64,000 nt of DNA from JBKHYG01 sp046565595 (lineage in GTDB: Bacteria > Actinomycetota > AC-67), in assembly GCA_046565595.1 (NCBI GenBank), contig JBKHYG010000121.1, forward strand, positions 4,159 to 68,158, written 5' to 3'. A program made the position numbers and the translations under genes. Below the pieces are notes generated by a model. The model was not told where the DNA came from, did no database searches, and worked only from the letters and a program-made list of their open reading frames with translations. Positions 52,173 to 61,065 of this stretch are shown here, piece by piece; the first letter of the stretch is position 1; every line of letters starts with the position of its first letter.

Positions 52173-53477
52173 GTGACCGTCGAAGCGCTCCTTTCCCGTC
52201 TAGAGAACTCCCAGAGCAAGGCTGCGGTGCTGGGCCTGGGCTATGTCGGCTTGCCTCTGGTGATCAGCCTCGCCCGCACCGGCGTGCCGGTGATCGGTTT
52301 CGATGTGAAGCCCGATGTCGCGAGCCGCCTGGGCAGAGGTGTCAGTCACATCGACGATGTCTCCGATGCCGACCTCGCCGAGGTCTCCGCGCTGACCCGG
52401 TTCACCGCCGACATCCAAGACATCGAGGTTGCCGATGTCATCTTCATCTGCGTTCCGACCCCGCTCGCCGTCGGGAAGCAGCCGGATGTGTCCTACATAG
52501 AGCGCGCCGCCCACCTGATCGCGACGGTCATGAGGCCAGGCCAACTCGTGATCCTCGAGTCGACGACATATCCCGGCACGACCGACGACGCCGTGCTACC
52601 GATCCTCGAAGGATCGGGCCTGAAACTCGATAAGGATTTCCTGCTCGCCTATTCGCCCGAGCGCGTGGATCCAGGCAACAGCTCGTTCCACACGATGAAC
52701 ATCCCGCGCGTCGTCGGTGGCGTGACACCCCTATCGACCCGGGCTGCAGAGCTCATCTACTCGAGGATCGTGCCGAAGATCTTCACCGTCAGCAGCGCGC
52801 GCACCGCCGAGATGGCCAAACTGCTCGAGAACACCTTCCGGTGGGTCAACATAGCTCTCGTCAACGAGTTGACCTTCGTCGCGCGAGCGATCGGCGTCGA
52901 CATCTACGAGGTCATCGACGCGGCGGCGACCAAGCCGTTCGGCTTCATGCCCTTCTATCCCGGCCCCGGTGTGGGCGGACACTGCATCCCACTCGACCCG
53001 TTCTACCTGCAGTGGGTGGCCAAGGTCACCGGCGAGGGGACGCGCTTCGTCGAACTTGCCGAGTCGGTCAACTCCTCGATGCCGCGCGTGGTGGTCGACC
53101 GTGTGACGGAAGCTCTGAACGACAGGAGCAGATCGGTACGCGGCTCGAACATCCTGGTTCTGGGGGTCGCCTACAAGCCGGATGTGAGCGATCAGCGCGA
53201 GTCGCCTGCGGCCGCCTGCATCTTGAGGCTCCAGAAGCTCGGCGCGCGCGTCACATACTCAGATCCGCACGCACCCACCTACCGAGAGCACGGTGTCGAT
53301 CTGGCCTCCGTCGAACTGAGCGAAGAGGCCATCCGGGGGGCGGACTGCGTCCTGGTGCTCACCGATCACTCGGCTTTCGACTACGACATGGTCCTGGCGA
53401 CTGCAGACCTGATCGTCGATACCCGGAACGCCTTCGGTCGTCGTGGTCTACGCGACGACAAGATATCCACCCTGTAA
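52173..53477 (+). CDS. Nucleotide-sugar dehydrogenase, probably UDP-ManNAc dehydrogenase
   Basis: A 434-residue UDP-glucose/GDP-mannose dehydrogenase family enzyme. GLGYVGLPLVISLARTG is the NAD loop, FICVPTPL and ESTTYPGTT follow, and GPGVGGHCIPLDPFYL carries the catalytic cysteine. Four-electron oxidation gives a uronic acid. The neighbour makes UDP-ManNAc, so the product is likely UDP-ManNAcA, as WecC makes (inference); UDP-GlcNAc or UDP-glucose cannot be excluded. GGAGG six bases before GTG 52173 sets the start. Confidence 0.88.
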   Translation: MTVEALLSRLENSQSKAAVLGLGYVGLPLVISLARTGVPVIGFDVKPDVASRLGRGVSHIDDVSDADLAEVSALTRFTADIQDIEVADVIFICVPTPLAVGKQPDVSYIERAAHLIATVMRPGQLVILESTTYPGTTDDAVLPILEGSGLKLDKDFLLAYSPERVDPGNSSFHTMNIPRVVGGVTPLSTRAAELIYSRIVPKIFTVSSARTAEMAKLLENTFRWVNIALVNELTFVARAIGVDIYEVIDAAATKPFGFMPFYPGPGVGGHCIPLDPFYLQWVAKVTGEGTRFVELAESVNSSMPRVVVDRVTEALNDRSRSVRGSNILVLGVAYKPDVSDQRESPAAACILRLQKLGARVTYSDPHAPTYREHGVDLASVELSEEAIRGADCVLVLTDHSAFDYDMVLATADLIVDTRNAFGRRGLRDDKISTL

Positions 53478-53571
53478 CCGCACTATTTCGCCCCGCTTTG
53501 GGCTGATTCGTAGTGGTTGCGTATCCGGTGTGGTCCCTGTGAACTACCGGAGGTCCTTGACCTGCTTCCGC

Positions 53572-56496
53572 ATGTCCTTAAGCATCAGTCTCCCTCCCCG
53601 TATGCGACGCGCCGCTGCATGTGTCGTGGCGGCGGCGTTAACGCTCACGCTGCCGGCCGTGGCTGCGCGCGCACAGACCCCGCTCCCGCCTGACGCCGTC
53701 CTCACGATCCCCGGTCATGGTTGGGGCCACGGCCGGGGGATGGGCCAGTGGGGAGCCAAGGGCATGGCCGACCAGGGTAAGAACTACCGAGAGATCCTGT
53801 CCTACTACTACTCCTCGGTCGAGTTCGGAGACAGAGGCGATGAGTGGTTGCGGGTGCTGGTGGAAGCGTCTCCCGATGTCGTCATCACGAGCGAGTCGAG
53901 CTTCAAGATCAGTTACTCAGACGGCGAGGTCTTAGCGACATCTGGCGATGCGAAGCCCTTCTGGCGTGTCATCTACACCGGGGGCGCGCATCGCGCTCAG
54001 CGATCCGAAGCCTGGAACGGCCCCTGGGAGACCGTCGCCACCGATACCCGGTACATGATCTTCGCGCCGCAGGGCTCATTGCTCGAGGTCGTCTTCGGCA
54101 ACGGAACCGTGCGGCGCTATCGGGGGAACATCATCGCCCGCTACGCGAGTGTCGATGGTATGCGCACGATAAACAGCCTCCGGATGGAGGACTATCTGCG
54201 CGGCGTCGTGCCTCGCGAATCTCCCTCGGGTTGGCCGGCAGAACAGTTGAAGTCTCAAGCGGTCGCTGCACGCACCTATGCGTACCGCAAGCGCGACGAC
54301 TCGAGATCGCGCGGCAACACCTTCGACATCTGTGCGACTACCGCGTGTCAGGTCTACGGAGGCGCAGGCCAACGCTCCCGCCCCGGCGGGGCCATCAGCA
54401 GCCTCGAGGCATCCTCAACCGACGGGGCGCTCTCGGCGACGAAGGGGACCGTCCTGAACTACGCCGGAAAGGCCATCCTGGCGGAGTATTCGAGCAGCAC
54501 GGGTGGCTACACAGCCCCTGGCTCGGTCCCATATCAGAAGGCGGTCCCTGACCCGACCGATGCCGTGAGCCCACACCATGAGTGGACCGCGAAGGTATCG
54601 GTCCGCGAGATCGAGTCCACCTGGCCCGCCATCGGTCGCCTGGTCCGCATCGAGGTGACCGAACGCAACGGCTTCGGCGAGTGGGGTGGCCGCGTGAAGC
54701 GTCTGAGGATCGTCGGGTCGTCGAAGACGATCGAGATCTCTGGGGACGCCTTCCGAGGAGCCTTCGCCTGGCCTTCCAAGTCCGACGGCCTCCGTTCGAG
54801 TTGGTTCACGATCGGCTACTGGGCTTCCGAACGGGTCCTCACCCCCGGCTCGACGACCATCCCGAGAGGCCAATCGAAACAACTGACCTACCGGTTCCGC
54901 AACCTCGGCACCGAGCCGTGGCCGGTCGGCGGGACGGTCGGCTTCTCCACCGATGCCGGAAGCAGCCTGCAAGCCGCCTCCTGGCCGTCACCGACCCGCC
55001 CCGCCTGGATCTCTCGCAATGTGACCCGCCCCGCCGCATCGAGCATCGCCGAGGGGGAGGTAGCCGAACTGATCGTCGCGCTCGACACATCGTCTGCCCC
55101 GGTGGGCAGCGTGACCCTGCCCCTACGGCTAGAGGTCGAGGGCGGCACGCGGCTGGATGCGATCAACCTGAAGGTAGATGTCGTGCCGTCCTGGTTCGAG
55201 TTGGCTCCCAACATCCTGTCGAACGGTTCCTTCGAGAAGGGACTCTGGGCTTGGAGCGCTGACCGTGCTTCGCTCGTCGATGGCCGTGACCTGACCCGAG
55301 GCGTGTCAATGCAGCCCGGAGGCTCGATCACCCAGACCGTGAACCTGGCTGGCGGTTCCGGGCGTCGTTTCATGTGGGGAGCCTGGACGAGCGCGGACCA
55401 GGGCGCAGACCTCGAGGTCAAGGTGCTTGTGACCTTCGCGGACGGACGCAGCTACATCAAGCGTCTCGCCGTACCGGGTGGTCCTCACGACTGGACATAC
55501 ACCGAGCAGGGGTTCCGGACCGCTGCGGACCGGCAGGTATCGAACATCCGTTTCGAGGCCAGGTCCGTCGGGGGATCTGCCCGCCTGGACGCTGTCAGAC
55601 TGATCGAGGATCCGGTCGCCAACTCGAGCTTCGAGCAGGACGAGCTGACCGCCTGGTCGATCCCTTTGGCTCCTGCGGACGCGCCGTTCGCGCGCACCGC
55701 GACTTGGACCGCCTCCGACGGAGATCAGGCCCTGATCATCCCCGGTCGGGTCGAACCGATCCTCGTCGAACAGCGGTTCGCTCTGGACGCTCCGGCATGG
55801 GAACGCTACTCGTGGCGCTTCAGCCATCGGTCCTACCAGTCCACGGCGGGCCAGGGATCGTGGCTGGCTTCGCTGACACTCGTGCATCCCGACGGCACCG
55901 AGACCGTCTCGGAGATCCCGATAGACACAGCGCAACATCCTTGGGAGAGCGCGCGGGCCGAGCTGGTGGCTCGAAAACCGGTCACCGAAGGGATCCTCCG
56001 ATTCCGGGCCGAGGGCCAGACGGGCTCTCTCTATATGGATCAGATCCGAGTCTTCCGCTCGAGGGTCAGCGACGCCAGTTTCGAGGCAGGTGACCTGTCG
56101 GCGTGGAACACCGGCGGTCTCCAACCAGACGACCAGGTCGCCACTTGGGCCGCTCGGGACGGCGACCTGGGCCTGCGCCTGACCGGGCCGGCCAGATCCT
56201 TCGTCACCCAGAACCTCGTCCTGCGGGGCACCCCCAGCCGGACCTTCCGTCTGGCAGCCTGGAACAATTCCAGCAGGGCCAGATCGGGCCGCGTGGATGT
56301 GGCGGTGACCTTCTTCCACACCGACGGCACCCGTTCAGCGCAGGTGTTGGACTTCACAGGGCCAGATCACGCCTGGACCTACCGCGAGATCCGCATCAGC
56401 TCGGCCAAGCGCTTCGACGGCGTCCGGGTGGCTGTGATGCTGGACGGCCCATCTGGCTGGACGAGTTTCGACTCGATACGGCTGATCGACGCCTAG
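53572..56496 (+). CDS. Secreted SpoIID/LytB-domain protein with jelly-roll repeats
   Basis: A protein of about 974 residues. A signal peptide (MRRAAACVVAAALTLTLPAVAARAQ) leads to a SpoIID/LytB domain at about 45-400: IPGHGWGHGRGMGQWGAKGMA, YLRGVVPRESPSGWP, LKSQAVAARTYAYRK and LAEYSSSTGGYT. SpoIID is a peptidoglycan glycosidase; its relative LytB is an amidase enhancer. A CARDB-like domain follows (about 420-540), then three similar modules starting NGSFEKGLWAWS, NSSFEQDELTAWS and DASFEAGDLSAWN, likely beta-jelly rolls binding carbohydrate. ATG 53572 or 53602 may be the start. It likely works on the cell wall. Confidence 0.8.
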   Translation: MSLSISLPPRMRRAAACVVAAALTLTLPAVAARAQTPLPPDAVLTIPGHGWGHGRGMGQWGAKGMADQGKNYREILSYYYSSVEFGDRGDEWLRVLVEASPDVVITSESSFKISYSDGEVLATSGDAKPFWRVIYTGGAHRAQRSEAWNGPWETVATDTRYMIFAPQGSLLEVVFGNGTVRRYRGNIIARYASVDGMRTINSLRMEDYLRGVVPRESPSGWPAEQLKSQAVAARTYAYRKRDDSRSRGNTFDICATTACQVYGGAGQRSRPGGAISSLEASSTDGALSATKGTVLNYAGKAILAEYSSSTGGYTAPGSVPYQKAVPDPTDAVSPHHEWTAKVSVREIESTWPAIGRLVRIEVTERNGFGEWGGRVKRLRIVGSSKTIEISGDAFRGAFAWPSKSDGLRSSWFTIGYWASERVLTPGSTTIPRGQSKQLTYRFRNLGTEPWPVGGTVGFSTDAGSSLQAASWPSPTRPAWISRNVTRPAASSIAEGEVAELIVALDTSSAPVGSVTLPLRLEVEGGTRLDAINLKVDVVPSWFELAPNILSNGSFEKGLWAWSADRASLVDGRDLTRGVSMQPGGSITQTVNLAGGSGRRFMWGAWTSADQGADLEVKVLVTFADGRSYIKRLAVPGGPHDWTYTEQGFRTAADRQVSNIRFEARSVGGSARLDAVRLIEDPVANSSFEQDELTAWSIPLAPADAPFARTATWTASDGDQALIIPGRVEPILVEQRFALDAPAWERYSWRFSHRSYQSTAGQGSWLASLTLVHPDGTETVSEIPIDTAQHPWESARAELVARKPVTEGILRFRAEGQTGSLYMDQIRVFRSRVSDASFEAGDLSAWNTGGLQPDDQVATWAARDGDLGLRLTGPARSFVTQNLVLRGTPSRTFRLAAWNNSSRARSGRVDVAVTFFHTDGTRSAQVLDFTGPDHAWTYREIRISSAKRFDGVRVAVMLDGPSGWTSFDSIRLIDA

Positions 56497-56508
56497 GTAG
56501 GCCGCGCC

Positions 56509-56524
56509 GCGCGCACGAGCGCGC
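56509..56524. terminator. Short GC hairpin after the SpoIID-type gene
   Basis: GCGCGC, loop ACGA, GCGCGC lies 13 bases after the stop codon. It could help end the transcript before the second nuo cluster, but there is no T run. Confidence 0.3.
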
Positions 56525-56541
56525 ATGCCTGATGCGCCGCT

Positions 56542-56572
56542 TTGAAGAGCGCCCGGAATGCTGGGTTATGAT
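56542..56572 (+). promoter_or_regulatory. Possible promoter of second nuo cluster
   Basis: TTGAAG (56542-56547) and TATGAT (56567-56572) are good hexamers but 19 bases apart, slightly long. They lie about 78 bases before the first GTG. No Rex site is present, so this cluster would be controlled differently from the first. Confidence 0.35.
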
Positions 56573-56649
56573 GCCGCGCGCCGTGGGGAGATCCGCGGTC
56601 CGCGCCGGTGCGCGCGGCGACGCAAGGCGACCGGGGGGCGCCAACGGCA

Positions 56650-57021
56650 GTGACCGACTACTTCTGGCAGTACGGAACCCTTGGGGCTCTCGCGGTCCTC
56701 GCGGTCGGGTTCGTCGCGGTCGGATTCACGGTCAACCGCATCATGAGGCCCAAGAAGCCTCGCCCCGAGAAGCTCACGACCTACGAGTGTGGCGTGGATC
56801 CCGTCGGTGACGGTTGGTCTCAGACGCAGATCCGTTACTACGTCTTCGCCTTCCTGTTCGTGATCTTCGATGTTGAAAGCGTCTTCCTGTTCCCGTTCGC
56901 GACCATCTTCGAGACCTTCCCGAACCCCGGTCTCGTGTTGGTCGAGATGATCATCTTCATCCTCATCCTGGCGGTCGGCCTGCTGTATGCATGGCGCCGC
57001 CGCGTCCTCGAGTGGCTCTGA
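56650..57021 (+). CDS. nuoA: Complex I subunit A, second cluster
   Basis: A 123-residue, three-helix subunit. TTYECGVDPVGDGW with the loop cysteine and FVIFDVESVFLFPFA are diagnostic. GTG 56650 gives the usual length; upstream codons in the same frame are Arg-rich and lack a signal. It opens a second run of complex I genes after a polysaccharide region. It is clearly diverged from the first NuoA, which has a longer tail. One of only four ACGT sites in the window is here. Confidence 0.93.
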   Translation: MTDYFWQYGTLGALAVLAVGFVAVGFTVNRIMRPKKPRPEKLTTYECGVDPVGDGWSQTQIRYYVFAFLFVIFDVESVFLFPFATIFETFPNPGLVLVEMIIFILILAVGLLYAWRRRVLEWL

Positions 57022-57022
57022 C

Positions 57023-57568
57023 ATGGGTCTGATCGACAAGGTCGATTTCCCGCAACCGGCGAAGTTCATCTTCAACTGGGGCCGGCGGTATTCCCTTTGG
57101 GTCATGAACTTCGGCCTGGCTTGCTGTGCGATCGAACTGATCGCGGCTTCCACCAGTCGTCATGACTTCATCCGCCTGGGCGTCATCCCCGTGGCGCATG
57201 GTCCCCGCCAGGCGGACCTGCTGGTCGTGGCTGGCACGCTGACCGACAAGATGGCTCCTGCCCTGAAGCGCGTCTATGAGCAGATCCCCGAGCCCAAGTA
57301 TGTGATCAGTTTCGGCTCCTGCTCCAACTGCGGGGGTCCCTTCTGGGACTCGTATTCGGTCACCAAGGGGGTCGACCAGATCGTTCCCGTGGATGTCTAT
57401 GTACCGGGTTGCCCTCCGCGTCCCGAGGCCCTGCTCGAAGGCATCCTGCTGCTGCAAGACCGCATCAAGGACGAGTCCTTGAAGGAACGCTTCGAGCGGC
57501 GCGCCGCGACCGAACCGATCGTGGTCGGTGGCGGCTCCATCAACGACACGAGCATCGACGACGGATGA
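57023..57568 (+). CDS. nuoB: Complex I subunit B, second cluster
   Basis: A 181-residue subunit carrying the terminal [4Fe-4S] cluster. Ligands are the pair in FGLACCAIELI, Cys in FGSCSNCGGPF and Cys in VPGCPPRPEALLEG. The third motif has C-x-x-C, where the first NuoB has one Cys. The C-terminus is about 20 residues longer. It starts one base after nuoA2 stops and overlaps nuoC2. Confidence 0.94.
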   Translation: MGLIDKVDFPQPAKFIFNWGRRYSLWVMNFGLACCAIELIAASTSRHDFIRLGVIPVAHGPRQADLLVVAGTLTDKMAPALKRVYEQIPEPKYVISFGSCSNCGGPFWDSYSVTKGVDQIVPVDVYVPGCPPRPEALLEGILLLQDRIKDESLKERFERRAATEPIVVGGGSINDTSIDDG

Positions 57569-58050
57569 ACGCTTCCGAACTAGCCACCTACATCACCGGC
57601 CAGACCGACGCGGTCTCCCGGCACGAGGAATCGTGCGGGCAACTGTCGATCTGGGTAGACCCCTCGCGCTGGGTCGACGTCGCGACGCTCCTGCGGGACG
57701 ACCCGCGATTGCACTTCGACTTCGTGACCTTCCTGACCGCTGTGGATCTTGAGACCGACGGCTTCGAGATCGTGGCGAACCTCTACTCTGTGCGTCGCAT
57801 CCACCGTGTGCTGCTGAAGACGATCGTCGGTCGCGAGGCACCGCGCTTGCCGACCCTTTCTCAGGTCTGGAAGGGCATGAACTGGTGTGAGCGTGAGACA
57901 TGGGAGCAGTTCGGGATCCAGTTCGACGGACACCCGAACCTCGTGAAACTGCTGCTTCCGGTCGAGTTCGACGGCTATCCGCTCCGTAAGGACTTCCTGC
58001 TCATGACCCGCGAGGCCAAGGAATGGCCGGGGGAGAAGGAGCCGGCATGA
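57565..58050 (+). CDS. nuoC: Complex I subunit C, second cluster
   Basis: A 161-residue subunit. The core WKGMNWCERETWEQFGIQFDGHPNL and YPLRKDFLL match NuoC, with Gln and Trp where the classical EREAYDFFGI motif has Tyr and Phe. It is shorter than the first NuoC. ATG 57565 overlaps the nuoB2 stop; the nuoD2 start overlaps its own stop. It holds one of the four ACGT sites. Confidence 0.9.
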   Translation: MNASELATYITGQTDAVSRHEESCGQLSIWVDPSRWVDVATLLRDDPRLHFDFVTFLTAVDLETDGFEIVANLYSVRRIHRVLLKTIVGREAPRLPTLSQVWKGMNWCERETWEQFGIQFDGHPNLVKLLLPVEFDGYPLRKDFLLMTREAKEWPGEKEPA

Positions 58051-59228
58051 GCATGGACACCTCTGAACTCGGCATGCTCCCTGGCGGTCCAGGCGAAGGC
58101 GTGCAGGTGATCATCGCCGGCGATGACGACTTCGCGACACAAGAGATGACGCTGTCCATCGGGCCGCAGCACCCTGCGACCCACGGGGTCCTGCGTGTCG
58201 TGCTGACCCTCGACGGAGAGGTCATCAAGGAAGCCGTGCCCGTCATCGGCTACATGCACCGCGGGTTCGACAAACTTGCCGAGGTCCGCGACTACCGCCA
58301 GATCATCGCGCTCAGCAATCGCCACGACTGGCTCTCGGCGTTCGGGAACGAGGTCGGCGTCGCGCTGGCGGTCGAACGCCTGATGGACCTCGAGGTTCCC
58401 GATCGGGCGCAGTGGATCAGGATGCTGTTCTGCGAGTGGAACCGGATCCTGAATCACCTGATGTTCATCGGCTCCTTCGGGCTCGAGCTCGGAGCGATGA
58501 CGCCGATCTTCCTGGCTTTCCGTGAACGCGAACAGATCCAGGCACTCCTCGAGATGGCAACCGGCGCGCGGATGCACTACACCTACTGCCGCGTCGGCGG
58601 GCTGAAGGAAGATCTTCCTCGCGGGTTCCTCAAGCGGTCCGAGCAGATGGTCAAGACGATCCGTAGCCGCCTGGTCGATTACGAAGGTCTGCTGCTCGGG
58701 AACGAGATATTCAAGAAGCGCACCGTAGGTATCGGCGCCCTGGCGCCCGAGATCGCCAAGGCCTACGGCGTGACGGGTCCGATCCTTCAGGCCACCGGCG
58801 TCGCAGAGGACTCACGCAAGACCGACCCATATCTCAAGTACGACCAGATCGACTTCGAGGTTCCGGTCGGAGACAACGGCGACTCGTTCGATCGGTTCTT
58901 CGTGCTGTACCGCCGCGTCCAGGAATCGCTGAAGATCATCGAGCAGATCCACGACAAGATCCCTGCCGGCCCGATCATGCCGGGCAAGATGCCGAAGAAC
59001 CTCAAGCCGCCGGAAGGTTGGGTCTATCAGCGCACCGAGAACTCGCTCGGCGAGACCGGCTACTACCTGGTCAGCCGCGGCGAGAAGGAGCCATGGCGCT
59101 TCAAGATGCGCACACCCAGCTTCCACAATGTTTCGATGATCCCCGAACTACTCGAGGGCATCCTGTTGCCCGACCTGATCAGTGTGTTGGGTAGCGTCTT
59201 CTATGTCGTGGGGGATGTCGACAGGTGA
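58047..59228 (+). CDS. nuoD: Complex I subunit D, second cluster
   Basis: A 393-residue 49-kDa-type subunit. SIGPQHPATHGVLRV has the conserved His, GYMHRGFDKLAE the HRG loop. At NRHDWLS, Trp95 stands where the quinone-binding Tyr lies in most complex I (Tyr84 in the first NuoD). FGLELGAMTP and the terminal VLGSVFYVVGDVDR are conserved. No [NiFe]-hydrogenase CxxC pairs are present, so it is not a hydrogenase large subunit. GGAGAAGGAG precedes ATG 58047. Confidence 0.93.
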   Translation: MSMDTSELGMLPGGPGEGVQVIIAGDDDFATQEMTLSIGPQHPATHGVLRVVLTLDGEVIKEAVPVIGYMHRGFDKLAEVRDYRQIIALSNRHDWLSAFGNEVGVALAVERLMDLEVPDRAQWIRMLFCEWNRILNHLMFIGSFGLELGAMTPIFLAFREREQIQALLEMATGARMHYTYCRVGGLKEDLPRGFLKRSEQMVKTIRSRLVDYEGLLLGNEIFKKRTVGIGALAPEIAKAYGVTGPILQATGVAEDSRKTDPYLKYDQIDFEVPVGDNGDSFDRFFVLYRRVQESLKIIEQIHDKIPAGPIMPGKMPKNLKPPEGWVYQRTENSLGETGYYLVSRGEKEPWRFKMRTPSFHNVSMIPELLEGILLPDLISVLGSVFYVVGDVDR

Positions 59229-60235
59229 TCTTCGAGCACTTCTTCGACAACGCTTGGGTCGTGCTCGGCCTCAAGTTGGGCGCGGTCTTCGGCTTCTTCC
59301 TGACCGCGCCGTTGATCATCGGTTACGCCGAGCACAAGGTCCTGGCGCACATGCAGTCACGGCTTGGTCCGATGGAGGCGGGCAAGTTCCACGGTTGGGC
59401 ACAGCTGATAGCCGATGGCGTGAAGTTCGTCCAGAAGGAAGACATCATCCCGGCGGCCGCTGACCGCAAGGTCTTCGCCTTCGCGCCGGCGGTCGCGCTC
59501 CTTCCGGTGATGCTGACCTTCCTGGTGCTGCCCTTCGGCCCCGGTCCCGCAGGCAACGAAGCCGCGGGGTACTGGGGCGAGAACCTGGATCTGTCCCTGT
59601 TCTTCGTGCTAGCCATCAGCGCGGTCGGAGTCATCGGGATGCTCATGGCCGGATGGTCCAGCGCCAACAAGTATTCGCTGATCGGCGCCCTGCGTGGAGC
59701 TGCGCAGCTGATCGCATACGAGCTTCCTCTGGTCCTGGCAGCTGCCGCGGTCGCGATGATGGCCGGAAGCGTGTCTCTGGTCGAGATCGCCGCCGCGCAA
59801 GAGAACACCCTTTGGTTCGTGGTTCCCCAGTTCGCCGGTTTCGCCATCTTCGTGATGGCATCGCTCGCCGAACTCTCCCGCCCTCCCTTCGATATGCCGA
59901 TCGCCGATTCCGAGATCATCTTCGGTCACATGACCGAGTACACCGGCCTGCGGTTCGCGTTGTTCCTGCTCGCCGAGTACGCAGGCATCGTCGCGCTCTC
60001 GGCGGTTGCGGTCGTGCTGTACCTGGGCGGCTGGAACGGCATCTTCGGTCTTCCCATCCCCGCTCCGCTATGGACGCTGGCCAAGATCGGCGCGCTTAGC
60101 TTCTTCGTCATCTGGTTGCGGGCGACCATGCCGCGTCTCCGCGAGGACCAGTTGCAGAAGCTCGCATGGAAGTGGCTCATCCCGATCTCGCTCATCAACA
60201 TCCTGGCGACCGGCATCTTCAAGGTGGTCTTCTGA
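59225..60235 (+). CDS. nuoH: Complex I subunit H, second cluster
   Basis: A 336-residue, eight-helix membrane subunit. MQSRLGPMEAGKFHGWAQL and IADGVKFVQKEDIIP are the conserved loop, and RPPFDMPIADSEIIFGHMTEYTG the acidic loop, with Asp in place of one Glu of the first NuoH. GTG start overlaps nuoD2 by four bases. Length is standard, without the longer tail of the first copy. Confidence 0.94.
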   Translation: MIFEHFFDNAWVVLGLKLGAVFGFFLTAPLIIGYAEHKVLAHMQSRLGPMEAGKFHGWAQLIADGVKFVQKEDIIPAAADRKVFAFAPAVALLPVMLTFLVLPFGPGPAGNEAAGYWGENLDLSLFFVLAISAVGVIGMLMAGWSSANKYSLIGALRGAAQLIAYELPLVLAAAAVAMMAGSVSLVEIAAAQENTLWFVVPQFAGFAIFVMASLAELSRPPFDMPIADSEIIFGHMTEYTGLRFALFLLAEYAGIVALSAVAVVLYLGGWNGIFGLPIPAPLWTLAKIGALSFFVIWLRATMPRLREDQLQKLAWKWLIPISLINILATGIFKVVF

Positions 60236-61065
60236 TGGCGATGACCAAACCAGATCGGCAGCAGATGATCCGCAATCTCGAGGCGGCCATCGGCAGACGC
60301 AAGGCCATCGGAGCCGTGTATGGCTTCGCCAAGGGTCTGTCGGTGACGCTCCGCACGATGCTGAAGCCGGCGACCACTCAGCAGTACCCGCACGAGAAGC
60401 CAGACCTTCCTCCTCGCAGCCGCGGATTGATCGCTCTGAAGGAAGAGAACTGCACCGTCTGCATGCTCTGCAGCCGCGAATGCCCCGACTGGTGCATCTA
60501 CATCGACTCGCACAAGGAGACCGTCGCACCCAAGACACCCGGCGCGCGGCCCCGTACGCGCAACATGCTGGACCGTTTCGCGATCGACTTCGCGCTGTGC
60601 ATGTATTGCGGGATCTGCGTAGAGGTCTGTCCCTTCGATGCGCTCTTCTGGTCACCGCACTTCGAGTACTCCACCGACGACATAATCGATCTCACCCACG
60701 AGATCGCGCAGCTGAACGAGAACATGCTCTCCGTGCCGCCTCCGCCAGAGCTAGAGGAAGGTGCCGAGGAGCCCAAGGAACTCGAGGCGGAGCCCGCCGT
60801 GTACGAGTCTGCGGGCACGGTCGTCGAGGCGCCGCCAACCCCCGCCGCGGCTCCGGAAGACGAGCAGCCCTCGTCCGAGACCGCTGAACCGAGCCAAGAG
60901 ACGCCGGCCGAAGCCGCTGCGCCTGAACCGCCTAAGGTCAGCGAACCTCCCCAGATCGACCAGGAAGCCTTCGACGAAGCCATCGCTGCGGGCAAGAGCG
61001 AACGCGAGGCCCGGGCGCTGGCGAAGAAGGCTTGGATCCTGAAGAAGCGCAAGGAGCAAGGATGA
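60235..61065 (+). CDS. nuoI: Complex I subunit I with long C-terminal extension
   Basis: A 276-residue subunit, about 100 residues longer than usual. Clusters N6a/N6b: CTVCMLCSRECP and CMYCGICVEVCP, both complete. After residue 170 there is a Glu/Pro/Ala-rich tether (about 170-240) and a final helical module at 242-270 (DQEAFDEAIAAGKSER then ARALAKKAW). The same module heads subunit IV of the bc complex. Neither the first NuoI nor typical ones have it. A role in docking or assembly is inference. It overlaps nuoH2 by one base and nuoJ2 by four. Confidence 0.93.
   Translation: MAMTKPDRQQMIRNLEAAIGRRKAIGAVYGFAKGLSVTLRTMLKPATTQQYPHEKPDLPPRSRGLIALKEENCTVCMLCSRECPDWCIYIDSHKETVAPKTPGARPRTRNMLDRFAIDFALCMYCGICVEVCPFDALFWSPHFEYSTDDIIDLTHEIAQLNENMLSVPPPPELEEGAEEPKELEAEPAVYESAGTVVEAPPTPAAAPEDEQPSSETAEPSQETPAEAAAPEPPKVSEPPQIDQEAFDEAIAAGKSEREARALAKKAWILKKRKEQG

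Noticed and set aside
58047..59228. Second nuoD as large subunit of a membrane-bound hydrogenase
   Set aside because: The nickel-binding CxxC pairs are absent, and the gene order and neighbours are those of complex I.
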